Origin: Pollenia angustigena
Taxonomy: Eukaryota; Arthropoda; Insecta; Diptera; Polleniidae
Length of the DNA stretch: 64,000 nt
Assembly (NCBI GenBank): GCA_930367215.1
Contig: OV884058.1
Coordinates: forward strand, 171,846,478-171,910,477
Reading direction: 5' to 3'
Numbering within the stretch: position 1 is the first letter of the stretch; each line of letters starts with the position of its first letter. The notes under the pieces are model-generated. The model had not been told where the DNA came from and ran no database searches. It saw nothing but the letters and a program-made list of their open reading frames with translations. Below, in pieces: positions 11,901-22,345 of this stretch. The position numbers were made by a program, and so were the translations under genes.

Positions 11901-14226
11901 TGACGCCTCAAAACTGTACGATCCATTAGGATGGCTGTCACCATCAACAATCAAAGCAAAAATAATGTTTCAGAGGCTTTGGTTGTTAAGAGTAGACTGG
12001 AATGATACACCGCCTCAACCTTTAGTAAAGGAATGGTTAGAATATATGGAAAACTTAAGAGATCTTGAAATGATAAAGATACCAAGATGGATCGGATTAA
12101 GTAACACTGCTAAACTTGAGTTACATGGGTTTAGCGACTCCTCTATGGCAGCGTTTGCAGCAGTGGTTTACGCTAAAGTAACTGATGATAGTGGGGTTTC
12201 TGTGGTTCATCTTCTGCAAGCTAAAACTAAAGTAAGCCCTCTAAAAAGGTTATCAATACCAAGGCTGGAATTATGCGGGGCAACACTTTTAGTAAAATTG
12301 GTCAATAAAATACAACCAATTTTCGATCATAAAGTTGAAAATGTCACTTACTGGACTGATAACACCACAGTGCTAAGCTGGATCCGAAGCCAATCTTCAA
12401 AATGGACAGTATACGTTGGTAACAGAGTAGCTGAAATTCAGCGATTTTCAAATGCTAATCAGTGGAAATATATATCATCTGGCGAGAATCCCGCGGATTG
12501 TGCTTCTAGAGGCATTCCCGCAAATGAACTAGTAAAACACGAAATATGGTCCGGTACTAAATGGCTACAGCAGCATAAAACGTACTGGCCAAAGCAACCC
12601 TTGTTAAATATCGACACAGATGAGGAAATGTCCAAATCTTACCTATCAATAAATACTATGACTGATAAAACTGGTGATAACCAATATTCTTACATATTTC
12701 AACTTTTTTCATTGTTGGAAAAATTTATTCGAATAACAGCTTATATCCTTAGATACCGTAATAACGTTTTAATACAGAAACAACGCAAACAAAGTAAAGC
12801 AGAAAATAAATGTAAGATGACTGGTTTTCTCACAAGCAACGAACTTAGGCACTCGCTTCAAAAACTAATAATTATATCCCAAATTGTCGATTTCAATGAC
12901 GAAATAAACGAATTACAAAAATACGGAAAACTGTCGGTTAACAATCATCTCGCACGATTATGCCCATTTATTGATTCTAGTAATATATTAAGAGTAGGTG
13001 GGCGACTACAAAACTCTACTTTGGCCTACTCGTCAAAACATCCTATCTTACTTAAAAAACAGAATCCTTTGTCTACCCTTATATTTTCAGATGCACACAT
13101 AAAAACTTTACACGGATCTCTTCTACACATGCAATCTTATGTTGCGAGAAAGTATTGGATAATTTATGGCCGAAACACGGTAAAACAAGTCTTGCGGTGT
13201 TGCATAAAATGTTTTAAATACAACGCAAAAGCATCTCAGCAAATGATGGGTAACCTGCCAAGTGTACGTTTAACGCCTATGCGTCCCTTCAAACATAGTG
13301 GCGTTGACTACGCGGGGCCGATCGCTATAAAACAGTCAACTGCTAGAAATTCAGTTACGACTAAAGGTTACATATGTCTATTCATGTGTATGGTAACTAA
13401 AGCTTTACATTTAGAAGCTGTTACAAGCCTCTCAACCGAATCATTTATGGCAGCTTTTAAAAGATTTATTTCACGTCGTGGAATGTGTACAGATTTGTAT
13501 TCTGATTGCGGTACGAATTTCATAGGGGCAAGTAAAGAGCTACAAATACTTTATACCCGTAACAGGTCATCGTTACCTGAAGAACTTTTGGGAAGATTAG
13601 CTAATGACGGAACGCAATGGCATTTTATACCACCAGCTACTCCAAATTTTGGCGGCCTTTGGGAGGCTGGCGTAAAGTCGACCAAATACCATCTTAAGCG
13701 TTTATTAGACACCAAGGTAGTAACTTATGAAGAACTAAGTACCCTTCTAGCACAAATTGAAGGTTGCCTGAACTCTAGACCATTATGTCCGTTAAGTAAC
13801 GACCCATCAGATGTAAACGCTTTGACACCATCACATTTTCTCATAGGAGAAGCCACAAACTGTGTGCCAGAAGAAGACGTAATGAACTTTAAGATTGATC
13901 GATTAACGAGATGGAAGGCAATTGAAAATTTAAAGCAACAATTTTGGCATCGTTGGAGAAATGAGTGGTTATTTCGGTTACAATCTAGACCTAAATGGTT
14001 AAAGCCAACAAAAAATGCAAAACCTGGTGACCTGGTGCTTATCTTTGATGAACGTTGTCCACCTGGAATGTGGCCACTAGCACGAATTAAAGATGTACAC
14101 CCTGGTACAGATGGTATTGTTCGAGTTGTAACACTACAGTCTCGTGATAAGATTTTCAAACGACCAGTAGCAAAGATTGCATTTCTACCTTGCGATGAAG
14201 ACTTCAAGAAACTACACCAGCAGTAA
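8980..14226 (+). CDS. BEL/Pao gag-pol polyprotein
   Basis: A 1748-residue fused gag-pol with no stop or frameshift. In order: gag-like DUF1759 region (about 130-320, starting LPKIDIPNFSGDYLSW); three Cys/His knuckles (about 341-410, including CHNCLNIGHFSREC); a DUF1758-type aspartic protease (about 447-610); Pao-type reverse transcriptase (about 700-960) with the YVDD box at 876-879; RNase H (about 1045-1190, FSDSS and WTDNTT); integrase with HX4H (His1378, His1383) and CX2C zinc ligands, then catalytic D1443, D1509 and E1562; and a C-terminal DUF5641 domain (about 1640-1745). The protease active site reads LDHCAQ, whereas retroviral-type enzymes have D-S/T-G. The start at 8980 is the first in-frame ATG after the primer site. 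Particle assembly and reverse transcription would be cytoplasmic, followed by nuclear integration. Confidence 0.97.
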   Translation: MEDISPIIESQCTLLTNLNKTKIRFDSKSREQKTCGYAQSVLESIEGVSQQFTDVHCELVNIIREKTIRSEEVPYFSEEIFEEFQDSFQMFKGRLLDIIAESQQPNSPAFHSSTFHASSTRQNTTIPAEARLPKIDIPNFSGDYLSWISYRDMFVSLVHNNLSLSKIQKYYFLKGSCSGSPLDIVNEYPASEDNYELAWDALHKRYHNPRKIVSTLLSKLFSIPNSNGSAESIQNILDTTRNCLALLNTLGVTRETYDAIIIHLTVNRLDIQTRKEWEQSLKASIEIPTLNELFSFLETSFRTLECLAEPSHSIAHVRSQPKTKNNFRKNIHLSTSNSDDNCPCCNKRHFLYKCFKFISMPSQEKCELIRAKRICHNCLNIGHFSRECSSKSRCQRCQQKHHTTVHNEFTTSETRPQTSLNTTDTPERSSNIAVQCSTLAKPQVLLATMRVYIKTYLGNFSLRAILDHCAQASLITENAAQTLKLQYFKTFAQINGEGKKKAITTRKYVNLLLQSRIEANFELNCSALVVPSITNYQPVRTKECRLPNLDNYKLADPEFLNYGDIDLLLGGDINGDVILPQQKKFEKSIFLQYTHFGWIVSGPTSEFDYSNTINVNICSLDEQLKAFWIQEELLEKRLLTKEEELCETFFTATTTRDKDGRYTVALPFKNIIKGGILPTFSMTDYSALSRLKHIESKCKRDNVFSKAYYNFLTEYENLKHMKRIGVYPQDLEKNCYFLPHHGVWRESSSTTKLRVVFYGSGKNRNQPSLNDELAAGPALQNDLPTTITRWRCLKLGFRSDLEKMFRQINVINDHQKYQQILWRNNTNNDIAIYQLKTVTYGTTCAPFLSIRVLHQLAKDENKEFPRASKVLISDTYVDDIISGADNYNEAIELQQQLCKMLSKGGFTLRKWISNNKEFLNSVPIDFRENNNVYEIDKNESVKALGLKWDVISDSFSFKINFFNNRQVSKRTILSDASKLYDPLGWLSPSTIKAKIMFQRLWLLRVDWNDTPPQPLVKEWLEYMENLRDLEMIKIPRWIGLSNTAKLELHGFSDSSMAAFAAVVYAKVTDDSGVSVVHLLQAKTKVSPLKRLSIPRLELCGATLLVKLVNKIQPIFDHKVENVTYWTDNTTVLSWIRSQSSKWTVYVGNRVAEIQRFSNANQWKYISSGENPADCASRGIPANELVKHEIWSGTKWLQQHKTYWPKQPLLNIDTDEEMSKSYLSINTMTDKTGDNQYSYIFQLFSLLEKFIRITAYILRYRNNVLIQKQRKQSKAENKCKMTGFLTSNELRHSLQKLIIISQIVDFNDEINELQKYGKLSVNNHLARLCPFIDSSNILRVGGRLQNSTLAYSSKHPILLKKQNPLSTLIFSDAHIKTLHGSLLHMQSYVARKYWIIYGRNTVKQVLRCCIKCFKYNAKASQQMMGNLPSVRLTPMRPFKHSGVDYAGPIAIKQSTARNSVTTKGYICLFMCMVTKALHLEAVTSLSTESFMAAFKRFISRRGMCTDLYSDCGTNFIGASKELQILYTRNRSSLPEELLGRLANDGTQWHFIPPATPNFGGLWEAGVKSTKYHLKRLLDTKVVTYEELSTLLAQIEGCLNSRPLCPLSNDPSDVNALTPSHFLIGEATNCVPEEDVMNFKIDRLTRWKAIENLKQQFWHRWRNEWLFRLQSRPKWLKPTKNAKPGDLVLIFDERCPPGMWPLARIKDVHPGTDGIVRVVTLQSRDKIFKRPVAKIAFLPCDEDFKKLHQQ

Positions 14227-14244
14227 TAAAGAACAGTTGTTCTT

Positions 14245-14256
14245 GGTGGCGGAAAA
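14245..14256 (+). other. Polypurine tract of BEL/Pao element
   Basis: The purine-rich GGTGGCGGAAAA abuts the TGTTG start of the 3' LTR, where plus-strand DNA synthesis would be primed. Confidence 0.75.
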
Positions 14257-14761
14257 TGTTGAAAATTCTTATTTTATTTAAAATCAAAACTTCCTATTTT
14301 TGTTTCACCCTTTACATTTCATTTTAAATTACATTGTATTTAACAGCAGCTTTAAATAAATGTATTTAATTTCTCACAATGTTAATTTAGTATGCTTAAA
14401 GATTGTTAATATTTACATATATCGTAATTAATTTTTGTACCTCTCATTATCTCACTGAATTATTTTGTTTTATTCTTTAATTTTTCTTTAATCATAACTC
14501 ATATTGAAATTGCATATTATCAATAACTGTATGTATGTAAACCTACTTAAAACCAGGTTTTATACTTATGCTAAGCTAGGCTTTGATTTAAAAGAAATAT
14601 TTTTGTTCATGTAAAAAATTACTTGGTGATAGAACGTAGAACGTAAAACATCTGAATTTCTGCCTAGCTGCATAAAAAAAATAAGTTTAACAGCCTTGCT
14701 GCTTAATAAAGAACTGCTTATTTTAATATTCAACAATTGGAGTTTGAATTAATCTCGTACA
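14257..14761 (+). repeat. 3' LTR of BEL/Pao retrotransposon
   Basis: A 505-bp direct copy of 8235-8739 with one substitution (14654). It is followed immediately by the right target duplication GTTGC (14762-14766). Confidence 0.95.
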
Positions 14762-15386
14762 GTTGCATCTTACACGATGGTCTGACCGGCCAAAAAATTA
14801 AAATTTATACGAGGGTAAGACAAGGGTTTGTCTTGTCACCTCTTCTTTTCAATATTGTATTGGACACAATTATGATAGCTGCGACTCAGGAAACTAACGG
14901 TATTACTTGGGTCTTCAACAGCCGGTTAGAGGATCTTGACTACGCTGATGACCTATGTATTTTAGCAGTCCAGCATGCAGCACAAACTGAACCAAGTACA
15001 AGAGTACTCGAAAATGCGAAACATGGAATACATCAGCAAGAATAATTAGCAAAATTCAGGCATTCGTAAACAGATGTCTTAGGAGAATCCTGGGAATCCA
15101 TTGGCCAAACATAATATCGAACCAACATCTATACGAAAGGTGCAATCAAGACAATTTTTCCAAAGAAGCCCTACAATGGAACCCACAGGGAAGCCGACGC
15201 AGAGGCAGGCCCGCTCAAACATGGAGACGACAAGTTTAAGATGAACGTAGGAAGGCGCATACAACGTGGAAATAAATAAAATTGGTTGCGTTAAGAAGAA
15301 ATGATTGGAAAATTTTGTTGTGGCCCTATGTTCCTCCTAGCAACTTGGATGAAATAATAAAAAAAGTTCTTTGCGAGCACAAGAAT
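14762..15386 (+). pseudogene. Non-LTR (LINE) reverse transcriptase remnant
   Basis: Downstream of the BEL element one frame reads a typical reverse-transcriptase core: VRQGFVLSPLLFNIVLD, then LDYADDLCIL with the catalytic YADD at 14941-14952. The frame then breaks at a stop near 15043. A second frame from about 15050 gives the C-terminal part (KIQAFVNRCLRRILGIHW and GSRRRGRPAQTWRRQ), so the segment between is deleted. The remnant runs into the hAT MITE at 15387. It is a dead LINE copy; the clade is not certain, although the C-terminal RRGRPxxTWRR block is seen in several LINE families. Confidence 0.85.
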
Positions 15387-15981
15387 CATTGTCGAAAATA
15401 AACAGAACATTATTTAGCGTTCGGCTCACACACATAGAAACGATACCTTTTTTTTAGTGTTTGTGTACACGAACAGAACCCTTAATACCGTTCGTAACAG
15501 TATATAGTGTTCTGTTTTCCGTTAAAAAACAGAACAATATTAGTGATACTGTAGACAAACATTATATTTTAATGTTCTATAATGTTTCTTTTTTACATTG
15601 ATAAGAAATGAACAAACAAACATTTTTAGCAACAATCGCATCACGAACAGCTTGTGTGTGTATTGTGTACATACATGTTTTGTTTGTGTAAAATTATGTT
15701 GCTGACTGTTTTTACCAGTCAGAAGGGACGAACATACATGAGCCGAACCGAACACAATGAAGGTTGTGGATTTAACAAAAAAAAACCGAACAGAATTAAA
15801 TCTCATCATTTGTCGAGTTTGATCAAAAAGTATTATTTTTGTGTTCGAAATATGACAAACAGGGAAACATTATTTTTTTAAATGATTTACTACACAAACA
15901 CTATTTGCATTTGTGTTTTCCACAAATCTACCTAACCCAGCACTAAGGAGCGATATTGTTATTGTTTATTTTCGAAAACTG
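15387..15981. mobile_element. Non-autonomous hAT element (MITE), copy A
   Basis: This 595-bp element has a perfect 8-bp target duplication ACAAGAAT (15379-15386 and 15982-15989). Its ends carry TCGAAAATAAACA in inverted orientation, and the right end reads CAGTTTTCGAAAATAAACA on the minus strand. A second full copy lies at 34529-35128 and a left-end fragment at 45611-45672. The short frames inside are unrelated to transposase, so it must be mobilised in trans. Confidence 0.9.
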
Positions 15982-15989
15982 ACAAGAAT

Positions 15990-16792
15990 TCAAGCTATGT
16001 GTCTGAAAATAACTCTTCAGCATAGAATACTTTCTTGTTGTTGAACAAAACCGGTTTGAATCATAACAAGTCGGAGTAAATGATTGGATAAACTCAAAAG
16101 TTTAGTATTCGTTTGACAAGGAAATTAACTACTATTGTATTTGCATTTAGTAGTTTTAAAGACAGAAAATGCCGCAGCATGCCGCGGCATAAAAAATATA
16201 CTATTATGTATAAATCGTATTTTAGATCTTTTAAGTCAAGAGAAATGTTTTCAATCAAAGTGTATCACTCAAGTGAATGTTTAATGGGGTTTTCACTCGC
16301 ATAATATATTTTTCTAAAGAATATTATCGTTAAATTTTTCATTATTCGTGTTCCGACCAATTTTGATATGGAAACCACTTAAAAGTGTAGTTACTTCAGA
16401 GAAAAGGTGACTGATACACAAGTAGATGTGACTAGATTTTGTGCTCGTAGTATCTGATTATCTCTGGTTTATCACTTTATATGTTGGGGATCTATCATAA
16501 TAACTTGGTTCACTCGGGACAATATCTGCGACAGTTATTATTTAAATCGAAATTGAACGTGTCCATTTAGGTTATTAAGTGACCTGTTACAAAGTGTCAA
16601 AAAGATGCCAATTAACCATCTACTAGGACATCGCCATGGTAAAGCGACAAGACCCCTTCATATAAAGTTTTAGAACAAGAGCCGGTATAATTGTGATTAT
16701 ATGGAAACATATTTTAGTAGTTACAATTCGTTAGGCTGGGTATTGAATGTTTTAAACATGTCACTGGGAAGCCAAGAGCAGCTGTCATCCCA
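15990..16792. other. Intergenic, no gene seen
   Basis: AT-rich sequence. The one frame (16113-16304) lacks any recognisable feature. Confidence 0.45.
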
Positions 16793-16989
16793 GGGGTCTA
16801 ATCACCGCATTTTGCATACGATAGACACTTACGCATCGCATTAAAACTCGATAAATGCAATGTCGAGTAACTCGATATCGAATGCTATTATTTCAATTCA
16901 ATACATTTCATTCGATATCGAGTTTCATTATAACAAAATAAATAATTTCAATCAATTTTGCTCGATATCGTATGCGGTGATTAGACTCC
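16793..16989. mobile_element. Short MITE with GGGGTCTAATCACCGCAT ends
   Basis: The 197-bp element begins GGGGTCTAATCACCGCAT and ends ATGCGGTGATTAGACTCC, an inverted repeat with two mismatches. Inside, CTCGATATCG-like motifs recur. No clear target duplication was found, so the superfamily is open. Confidence 0.75.
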
Positions 16990-18523
16990 AGCTTTAACAA
17001 ATTCAACAATTTTTTATTTTTATTTTTTTTTGTTTTCATATTTATAAATGAAAAAAAGTACATATTTAAATTTTAAACAAGTGTATGAATCAACTCCTTC
17101 ACAAGCATTCCTAAGCGTTAAAATTGTTTATTGAATTATTTGTCTATCTCTAAAATAGTCAGTTCAACCAGTAAAACCCAACCTTGCCACAAAAATAATC
17201 CAACAACTACAACATAGAAAAAAATATGGTAAAACAAACTTGACAAAATGTTGTATTCGAACGTGGTTAACGTGACTTTTTCTTCTTTATTTTGATTTTT
17301 TTTTTTTTTTCTTTTCATTTGCTAGTTCGTTTATTTGTTTTTGCCATCTGAAAGTTTTAGGTTAGTTGGAGGATAATATTCATTCGTTCATATGTTTGTT
17401 TTTATTTATTTATTAAAAAAGGCTAAAAAAAAAACTCTGGCAACAAATGTATTAACTCAACTCGCACATGGAAAATATTACCGGTCAATATTTTGTAGGT
17501 TAAATTTATCTTTTCTTCTTCAAACAAATCACTCATTTACTTCAATAGTGGCATAACTCTAATAGCACGATTTGTAGCTTAGTATGGAGAAACTTGCGCA
17601 ATATCATGATTGGATATTGAGTTAAAAAAAAACTGCTTTTAAAACATTGGAAATTTATCGCTTGTAATTAAAATATGCCCTTTGTTAGGATTTGCAGAAT
17701 AAACAATATATTTTGTATTAGAACGATATTTTTCATTATATTTTATTTTTGATATTTTCGAATTGTGACACTTTGGAAGTAAATGAGCGAAATATAATAA
17801 ATATCTGGCTATATAAATTGTTGTTGGGTACTAAAGCGCCACACATGTTTGAATTGTGAACTTTAGAGGTCACAACGTGATTGGCTTCTAACAATATTAA
17901 CAAATAAATTTTTTTATTTTTTTTTTGTTACTTAAAATAATGAAAATTTTTGTTGATTTAAATGTTATGAATTTTTAACAACTTTATATAAATCAGTTTA
18001 ACAATAATTATTAAAGATTTATCATTGTTGTAATGAAATGAATTATTATATTAATAAAAGAAATTAAAACAGAAAATTTTAATCGTGAAAGTCACTCAGG
18101 AGCATTGAACATCACTTAAGATGAACTCTTCTTATATTTGAAAAAATTGGCCCATCATTGGTCTTGAAAATGATCTTCCGGACAAACTTCAAAAATCTTT
18201 TTTAAAATCAACTTCACCTCAAATAAGTAAAATATGAACTTAATTACTGAACATAAGAAATTGTTTAGTAATCAATTGATATTTTACAACAGCTTTAATA
18301 TAAGAACCCTTTAAAATCGAATCTCTCATAAATCGTTTAAGATATAACAGCCCGGCCCCCGATATCGATCGACAACTTAAGCGAGCGAAGAGTCACTCAT
18401 TATCGTTCTCTTAAGCGGCCCACTAAATATCAACTTGTCGGACGACTGGTTTTACGTTTTTAACGTAATTCATTTATTAATTGTCAAATAACAGTGCGCC
18501 ACATCAGCAATTACACAAATAAA
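16990..18523. other. AT-rich intergenic sequence with one probable element end
   Basis: I see no gene. At about 18348-18449 a GC-richer patch (CAGCCCGGCCCCCGATATCG onward) resembles in reverse the sequence at about 23080-23237, so both may be copies of one TIR element; the outer limits were not resolved. Confidence 0.4.
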
Positions 18524-18702
18524 CAAGTAAGAATGCTATATTCGGCTATGCCAAATCTTATATACCCTTCACCATGATGAGATAAGAACAAAAAGTTAGA
18601 TACATAAATAACGTTCTTTAGATAAATAAATATTAATTGAGCCACGCCAACTTTTCATTTCGTCATGCCGAAAAATATAAAAAAACCAAAAAATTTATAT
18701 AT
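18524..18702 (+). repeat. Short interspersed repeat, left part (split by hAT)
   Basis: It starts CAAGTAAGAATGCTATATTC. The matching right part, ending in the hairpin ACCACTTGTAGTGAAGGGTA, is at 20620-20940 on the far side of the hAT insertion. The reverse copy at 42000-42092 shares this start. A Helentron-like class is possible but unproven. Confidence 0.65.
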
Positions 18703-18710
18703 GTACCTAA

Positions 18711-20611
18711 CAGGCGCGGATTCAGGGGGGGGAATAAGGAAATTTCCCCCCCCCCCCCCCCCCCCGTAAATTATAAAAATATGTTTTGTTAATTTTGAAA
18801 ATACAAGAATTCCCAATAATAATATTTTTTTTAATGTACATACAAAATTTTTGGAAATCGCAGCAAGGTTTTTTTTTAGTTTTTTTTATGGTATCTCTAA
18901 CGAAATTTTCAATAACATCTAGTTTACCGTATTCAAATACTTTTACTTGTATTCTACATTCAATCGCAGCAGGTGCCACCTATATCCAAAGACTAAACGT
19001 TTTACTTGATAATGCGTGCGGTTGAATTATTAAAAAGCCTTAGTATTTGCAATATGTATCTATAATATATTTATGTGTAAAAGCCAGATTTCCTTATCTT
19101 TAAGATATTTCAACATACAACAAAAAGTTTTTAGGGAAGAATTTATTGGCTTTGTTGTTAACGCATTTGAAGAGGCTTCAAAAGATATTGATGACGTTGA
19201 TGTCTCAATTGATACGAAGGCACTATCATCAATAGTTCTTAAAGCTTTGACAAATTTTGTGTAGGATATGGAACAGATGGGTGACCTCTGATGTCAGCAG
19301 ATAATGGAGCTGTTGAAAATTTCTGGAAAAGCGACAAATGCGAAACAAACGCCTTAATATTCCCATAAATCGAACAACTCAATTTCTAAAAGCAATAAAG
19401 TGCCATTAATACAAAAAGTTGTATCATTTGTTAAAGAAACGAAAAAATTTTTAAAATATAATCATCCCAAGCGAAAAACAGTTTTAGCAAAGTATTTGGG
19501 AGCCAAACTCTCTTCATTATGCGTCTTTGCAACAAGTGTACACCATATAGTAGAAGCTTTAGAAAAAATATCGAAGTGCAGAGGTAGTATCTCTACCTTT
19601 ATATTAAGAATCTCACTTAGTACTTTTAAATTTATTTGCGGAATATAAATATTTAGTCATTTTACAAAAGCAAGATATAAATCTTCAAAAAAGATCAAGC
19701 CTTATCTAAATTTTAATCATGTGCCTTAAGGAAAAAAAAATAAAGCCGAAGAACAATTTAAAGCGATTTTTGAAAAAGTTTAAGTTATTTGCGTTCAAAT
19801 CGAGGTTCCTGTCGAAAAGACAAGATTTTAACGAAATAATCACATCCAAAATGTTGGAGATTACTACCGAGTTGTAGGTTACATTCCTCTTATTGAATTT
19901 TTTTTAGAAGATCTCATAACAACTTTCCCAATAGATATTCCAAATGTATTGAACATACCTAAAACATAAAAACATAAGCAACTGTATAACAAAAATGTAA
20001 AGCTATTTTTTTGGGTTTAAAAAAATAAATTTTAAGTTTAAAGTGCGAGTTGATTTACATAATGGAAAAATATCTAGTGCAACTTTAATAGCTCGTTCCG
20101 CGCATATATTACTACGCTGCTGAAAATTATCACTGTTTCATATATACGCCAAACTACTCATCTATCACAACATCTATAATTTGCCATTAAAATTTAGTTT
20201 ATTAAAAAAACCGCGATATAGAGTCGCAATTTTTTTTTTGCGCCCTTCTTCCGTACAAATGGTAAGATCTTGTTATATTCATGAAATTATTAGAAAATAC
20301 TTAAAATTTTGTAATTAATGTTAATTTTGTATAGTAAGGAGAAAAACTGAAATTCAAAACTTTATCGCGTTTGGTGCGGAAACTTTCTTCACGATCGCGA
20401 AAAAGTAATACATCATTTCTTAATATTTTTTCACGGTCTATACGGCTATGCGATGATAAATTTGATATTCGCAAAAATTGCAAAAAGTACTTACCCTAAT
20501 ACACATATTGTTTTTAATAAACTTTTCAAAAAAAAATTTTTTACTTTTTTGTATCATACAAAATTTCCCCCCCCCCCTCCCCTCCTAAGGCTCAAGCTGG
20601 ATCCGCGCCTG
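18711..20611. mobile_element. hAT-type transposon with G/C homopolymer tracts at its ends
   Basis: The 1901-bp element has ends CAGGCGCGGATTCAG and, on the other strand, CAGGCGCGGATCCAG. It has a perfect 8-bp target duplication GTACCTAA (18703-18710 and 20612-20619). Just inside each end is a long run of C or G (about 18725-18765 and 20567-20584), symmetrical with respect to the element. The interior holds decayed transposase frames (19073-19264, 19400-19648). A small relative with the same end organisation lies at 29576-29795. Confidence 0.93.
19073..19648 (+). pseudogene. Decayed hAT transposase fragments
   Basis: Two frames lie in the hAT element. The first (19073-19264) includes LRYFNIQQKVFREEFIGFV, which resembles the segment of DUF4371/ZMYM-like hAT transposases just before the first catalytic Asp. 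The second (19400-19648) is less clear. Stops and frame changes separate them and no full catalytic core remains. The assignment rests on weak similarity plus position inside an element with hAT hallmarks. Confidence 0.55.
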
Positions 20612-20619
20612 GTACCTAA

Positions 20620-20940
20620 GCCCGTTTCCTCTTTTGCCAAAGTTGATGTTTGAAATTCGTTGTATAATCTTAAAATCGTTTTTTAGATTATTTAAAGAAA
20701 AAAAAATGAAAAAAAATTCTTTTTGGGATTTGAACTGGCAATATCATCAGTCTCAGGAGAGAACTTAACAACTCGGCTACGAATGCTCCTACTAAAGAAG
20801 CGTTAAATTAAAATATATTGAGTCTATGAGTTTGTTTCTTTATTTGAGCGGCATATCATATACATGCATTAATGTGTATGTGTATGCGTAAAATTAAACA
20901 CATTACAAATAAAATCCACCACTTGTAGTGAAGGGTATAA
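20620..20940 (+). repeat. Short interspersed repeat, right part, with tRNA-like stretch
   Basis: This continues the repeat interrupted at 18703 and ends in a hairpin (CCACTTGTAGTGAAGGGTAT). On the minus strand at about 20730-20795 is a tRNA-like stretch with GTAGCCGAGTTGTTAAG (A-box-like) and AGTTCAAATCCC (B-box-like). Its acceptor ends do not pair, so it is a tRNA-derived repeat or pseudogene and not a working tRNA gene. Confidence 0.5.
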
Positions 20941-21049
20941 AAAAACAACAAAAAAAAAACCACGACCGCAGAACCAAAATTTAATTGGTGTGTATTGTAA
21001 GTTTATTTCGTTTTGGTAATACAGTGTTGGTATGGTAATGTCACATCTA

Positions 21050-21376
21050 ATTGGACCTTTAAAGAAAAAAATTTGAGGCAGTCGAGGTTTTTTACTTATA
21101 TCTCATCCATTTGTTGACCGATGTTGCTGAATTTCAATAGCAAACACTTCCGGACCATATGTGACATAAATGTATAATAACCTGGCCCCCATCATATATG
21201 GGGTCTTCGGAAAAGCCATTTCAACGGACAGACGCACATCGTTTAATCAACTTCGCTCCTCATAAGGACCCACAATATATATACTTTATAGGGTCTAACA
21301 TCAATATTATAGCAATCACAAACGGAATGACAAACTTATATATACCCTATTCACCACCTGTGGTGAAGGGTATAAA
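21050..21376 (+). repeat. Short interspersed repeat, 3' part with terminal hairpin
   Basis: It ends in TATACCCTATTCACCACCTG / GTGGTGAAGGGTATAAAA, a stem-loop shared with the ends at 20940 and 42000-42092. The preceding bases include the block ACTTTATAGGGTC that commonly precedes such ends in fly repeats. The left limit is uncertain. Confidence 0.55.
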
Positions 21377-21445
21377 AATACAAGCCTTTAAAATAGAACT
21401 CTGACCACACGCAAAACAAATTGAAAAGGAGTAATGCTAGAAAAA

Positions 21446-22327
21446 CAACTGGGACGAACGACGAATTATTCGCAACAAATATTCGCCACCAGAAATAGAA
21501 CACATTGGTGTATATAAAAGTGCACACGATCATTGCGTAGACCGAAATTCGTCGTGCGTAACGAACTCTGCGATAGGTTTATTTTTATTTCTTACGCAGA
21601 CGAACGACGAATTAATTGGGAAAGGGGATGCGCAGCATGATAGCAAATTCCAATATTTATTAAAATTCGTGAAATCTGTAAAGAATTACAGAGACCATTC
21701 GCTTCTATTGCGAACTTGGCTTAAATTCGCGAAAAAATTGCAAACTTTTAAACAAACACTCAAATTTATTAGAAATCGCTAAATGAGTGAAAAAAACAAA
21801 ATGCCGGAAAATAACAAAAAAAAAAATTGCAAAAATAGCGAAAATTCGCAAAAAATTTTAATATTTCAAAAAAGCCATAAAATTTATTTAAATTCCCTAA
21901 AACTATAAGGAATGGCAATTATTCGGTAAAAATTCCAAAATAACCGGATATTCGCAAAAATTTGCTAACAGCGGCATGATAGCAAAGTCTACTATTTATT
22001 ATAAATCGTTAAAGCTGTAACGAATCAGAAAACTTACAGGAACAAATCGTGAACATGGCTGAAATTTGCGAAAAATTGTAAAATTTTGAAACAAACCCAA
22101 AAACTAATTTGAGATCGCAAAATCGAAATGCAGAACACCAATAATTCTGAAGTAATCCATTTCGAGTGGATTCGGATTCTAGGACACACCCGTTTAATAG
22201 TTTTTTTATAATTTAAAAAAAAAATTTAGGTTCACGTACTTATTGTGTCTCATTTGACGAATTTACGCAACGAATTCTTGCCGACGAATTCGTCGTACTA
22301 TGCGAAGTTCGTCGTTCGTCCCAGTTG
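21446..22327. mobile_element. TIR DNA element, non-autonomous, 882 bp
   Basis: Starts CAACTGGGACGAACGACGAA and ends in the near-perfect reverse complement (TTCGTCGTTCGTCCCAGTTG), about 20 bp. Further ACGAACGACGAATT copies lie subterminally (about 21600-21615). The interior carries recurring ATTCGCAAAAA motifs. There is no coding content and the target duplication is unclear. Confidence 0.85.
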
Positions 22328-22345
22328 TGTTTATACCATTAACAA

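Larger units (their letters stand above)
8235..14761 (+). mobile_element. Intact BEL/Pao LTR retrotransposon
   Basis: The 6527-bp element has two 505-bp LTRs, a 5-bp GTTGC target duplication, an 18-nt primer-binding site complementary to tRNA-Phe, a roughly 215-nt leader, a single uninterrupted gag-pol frame (8980-14226) and a polypurine tract (about 14247-14256) directly before the 3' LTR. There is no env-like frame after pol. It landed in an older LINE reverse-transcriptase remnant, which continues at 14762. Every part needed for autonomous transposition appears present, so this may be an active copy. Confidence 0.96.

Noticed and set aside
13725..14207. 160-codon minus-strand frame
   Set aside because: It lies wholly opposite the integrase and DUF5641 coding region of the BEL element and has no recognisable features; an antisense shadow.
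18722..18979. Minus-strand frame with a Gly run
   Set aside because: The Gly run is the C homopolymer at the end of the hAT element; not a gene.
20730..20795. Possible tRNA gene (Ser/Leu-like) on the minus strand
   Set aside because: A- and B-box-like motifs are present but the acceptor stem cannot pair; a tRNA-derived repeat is more likely.
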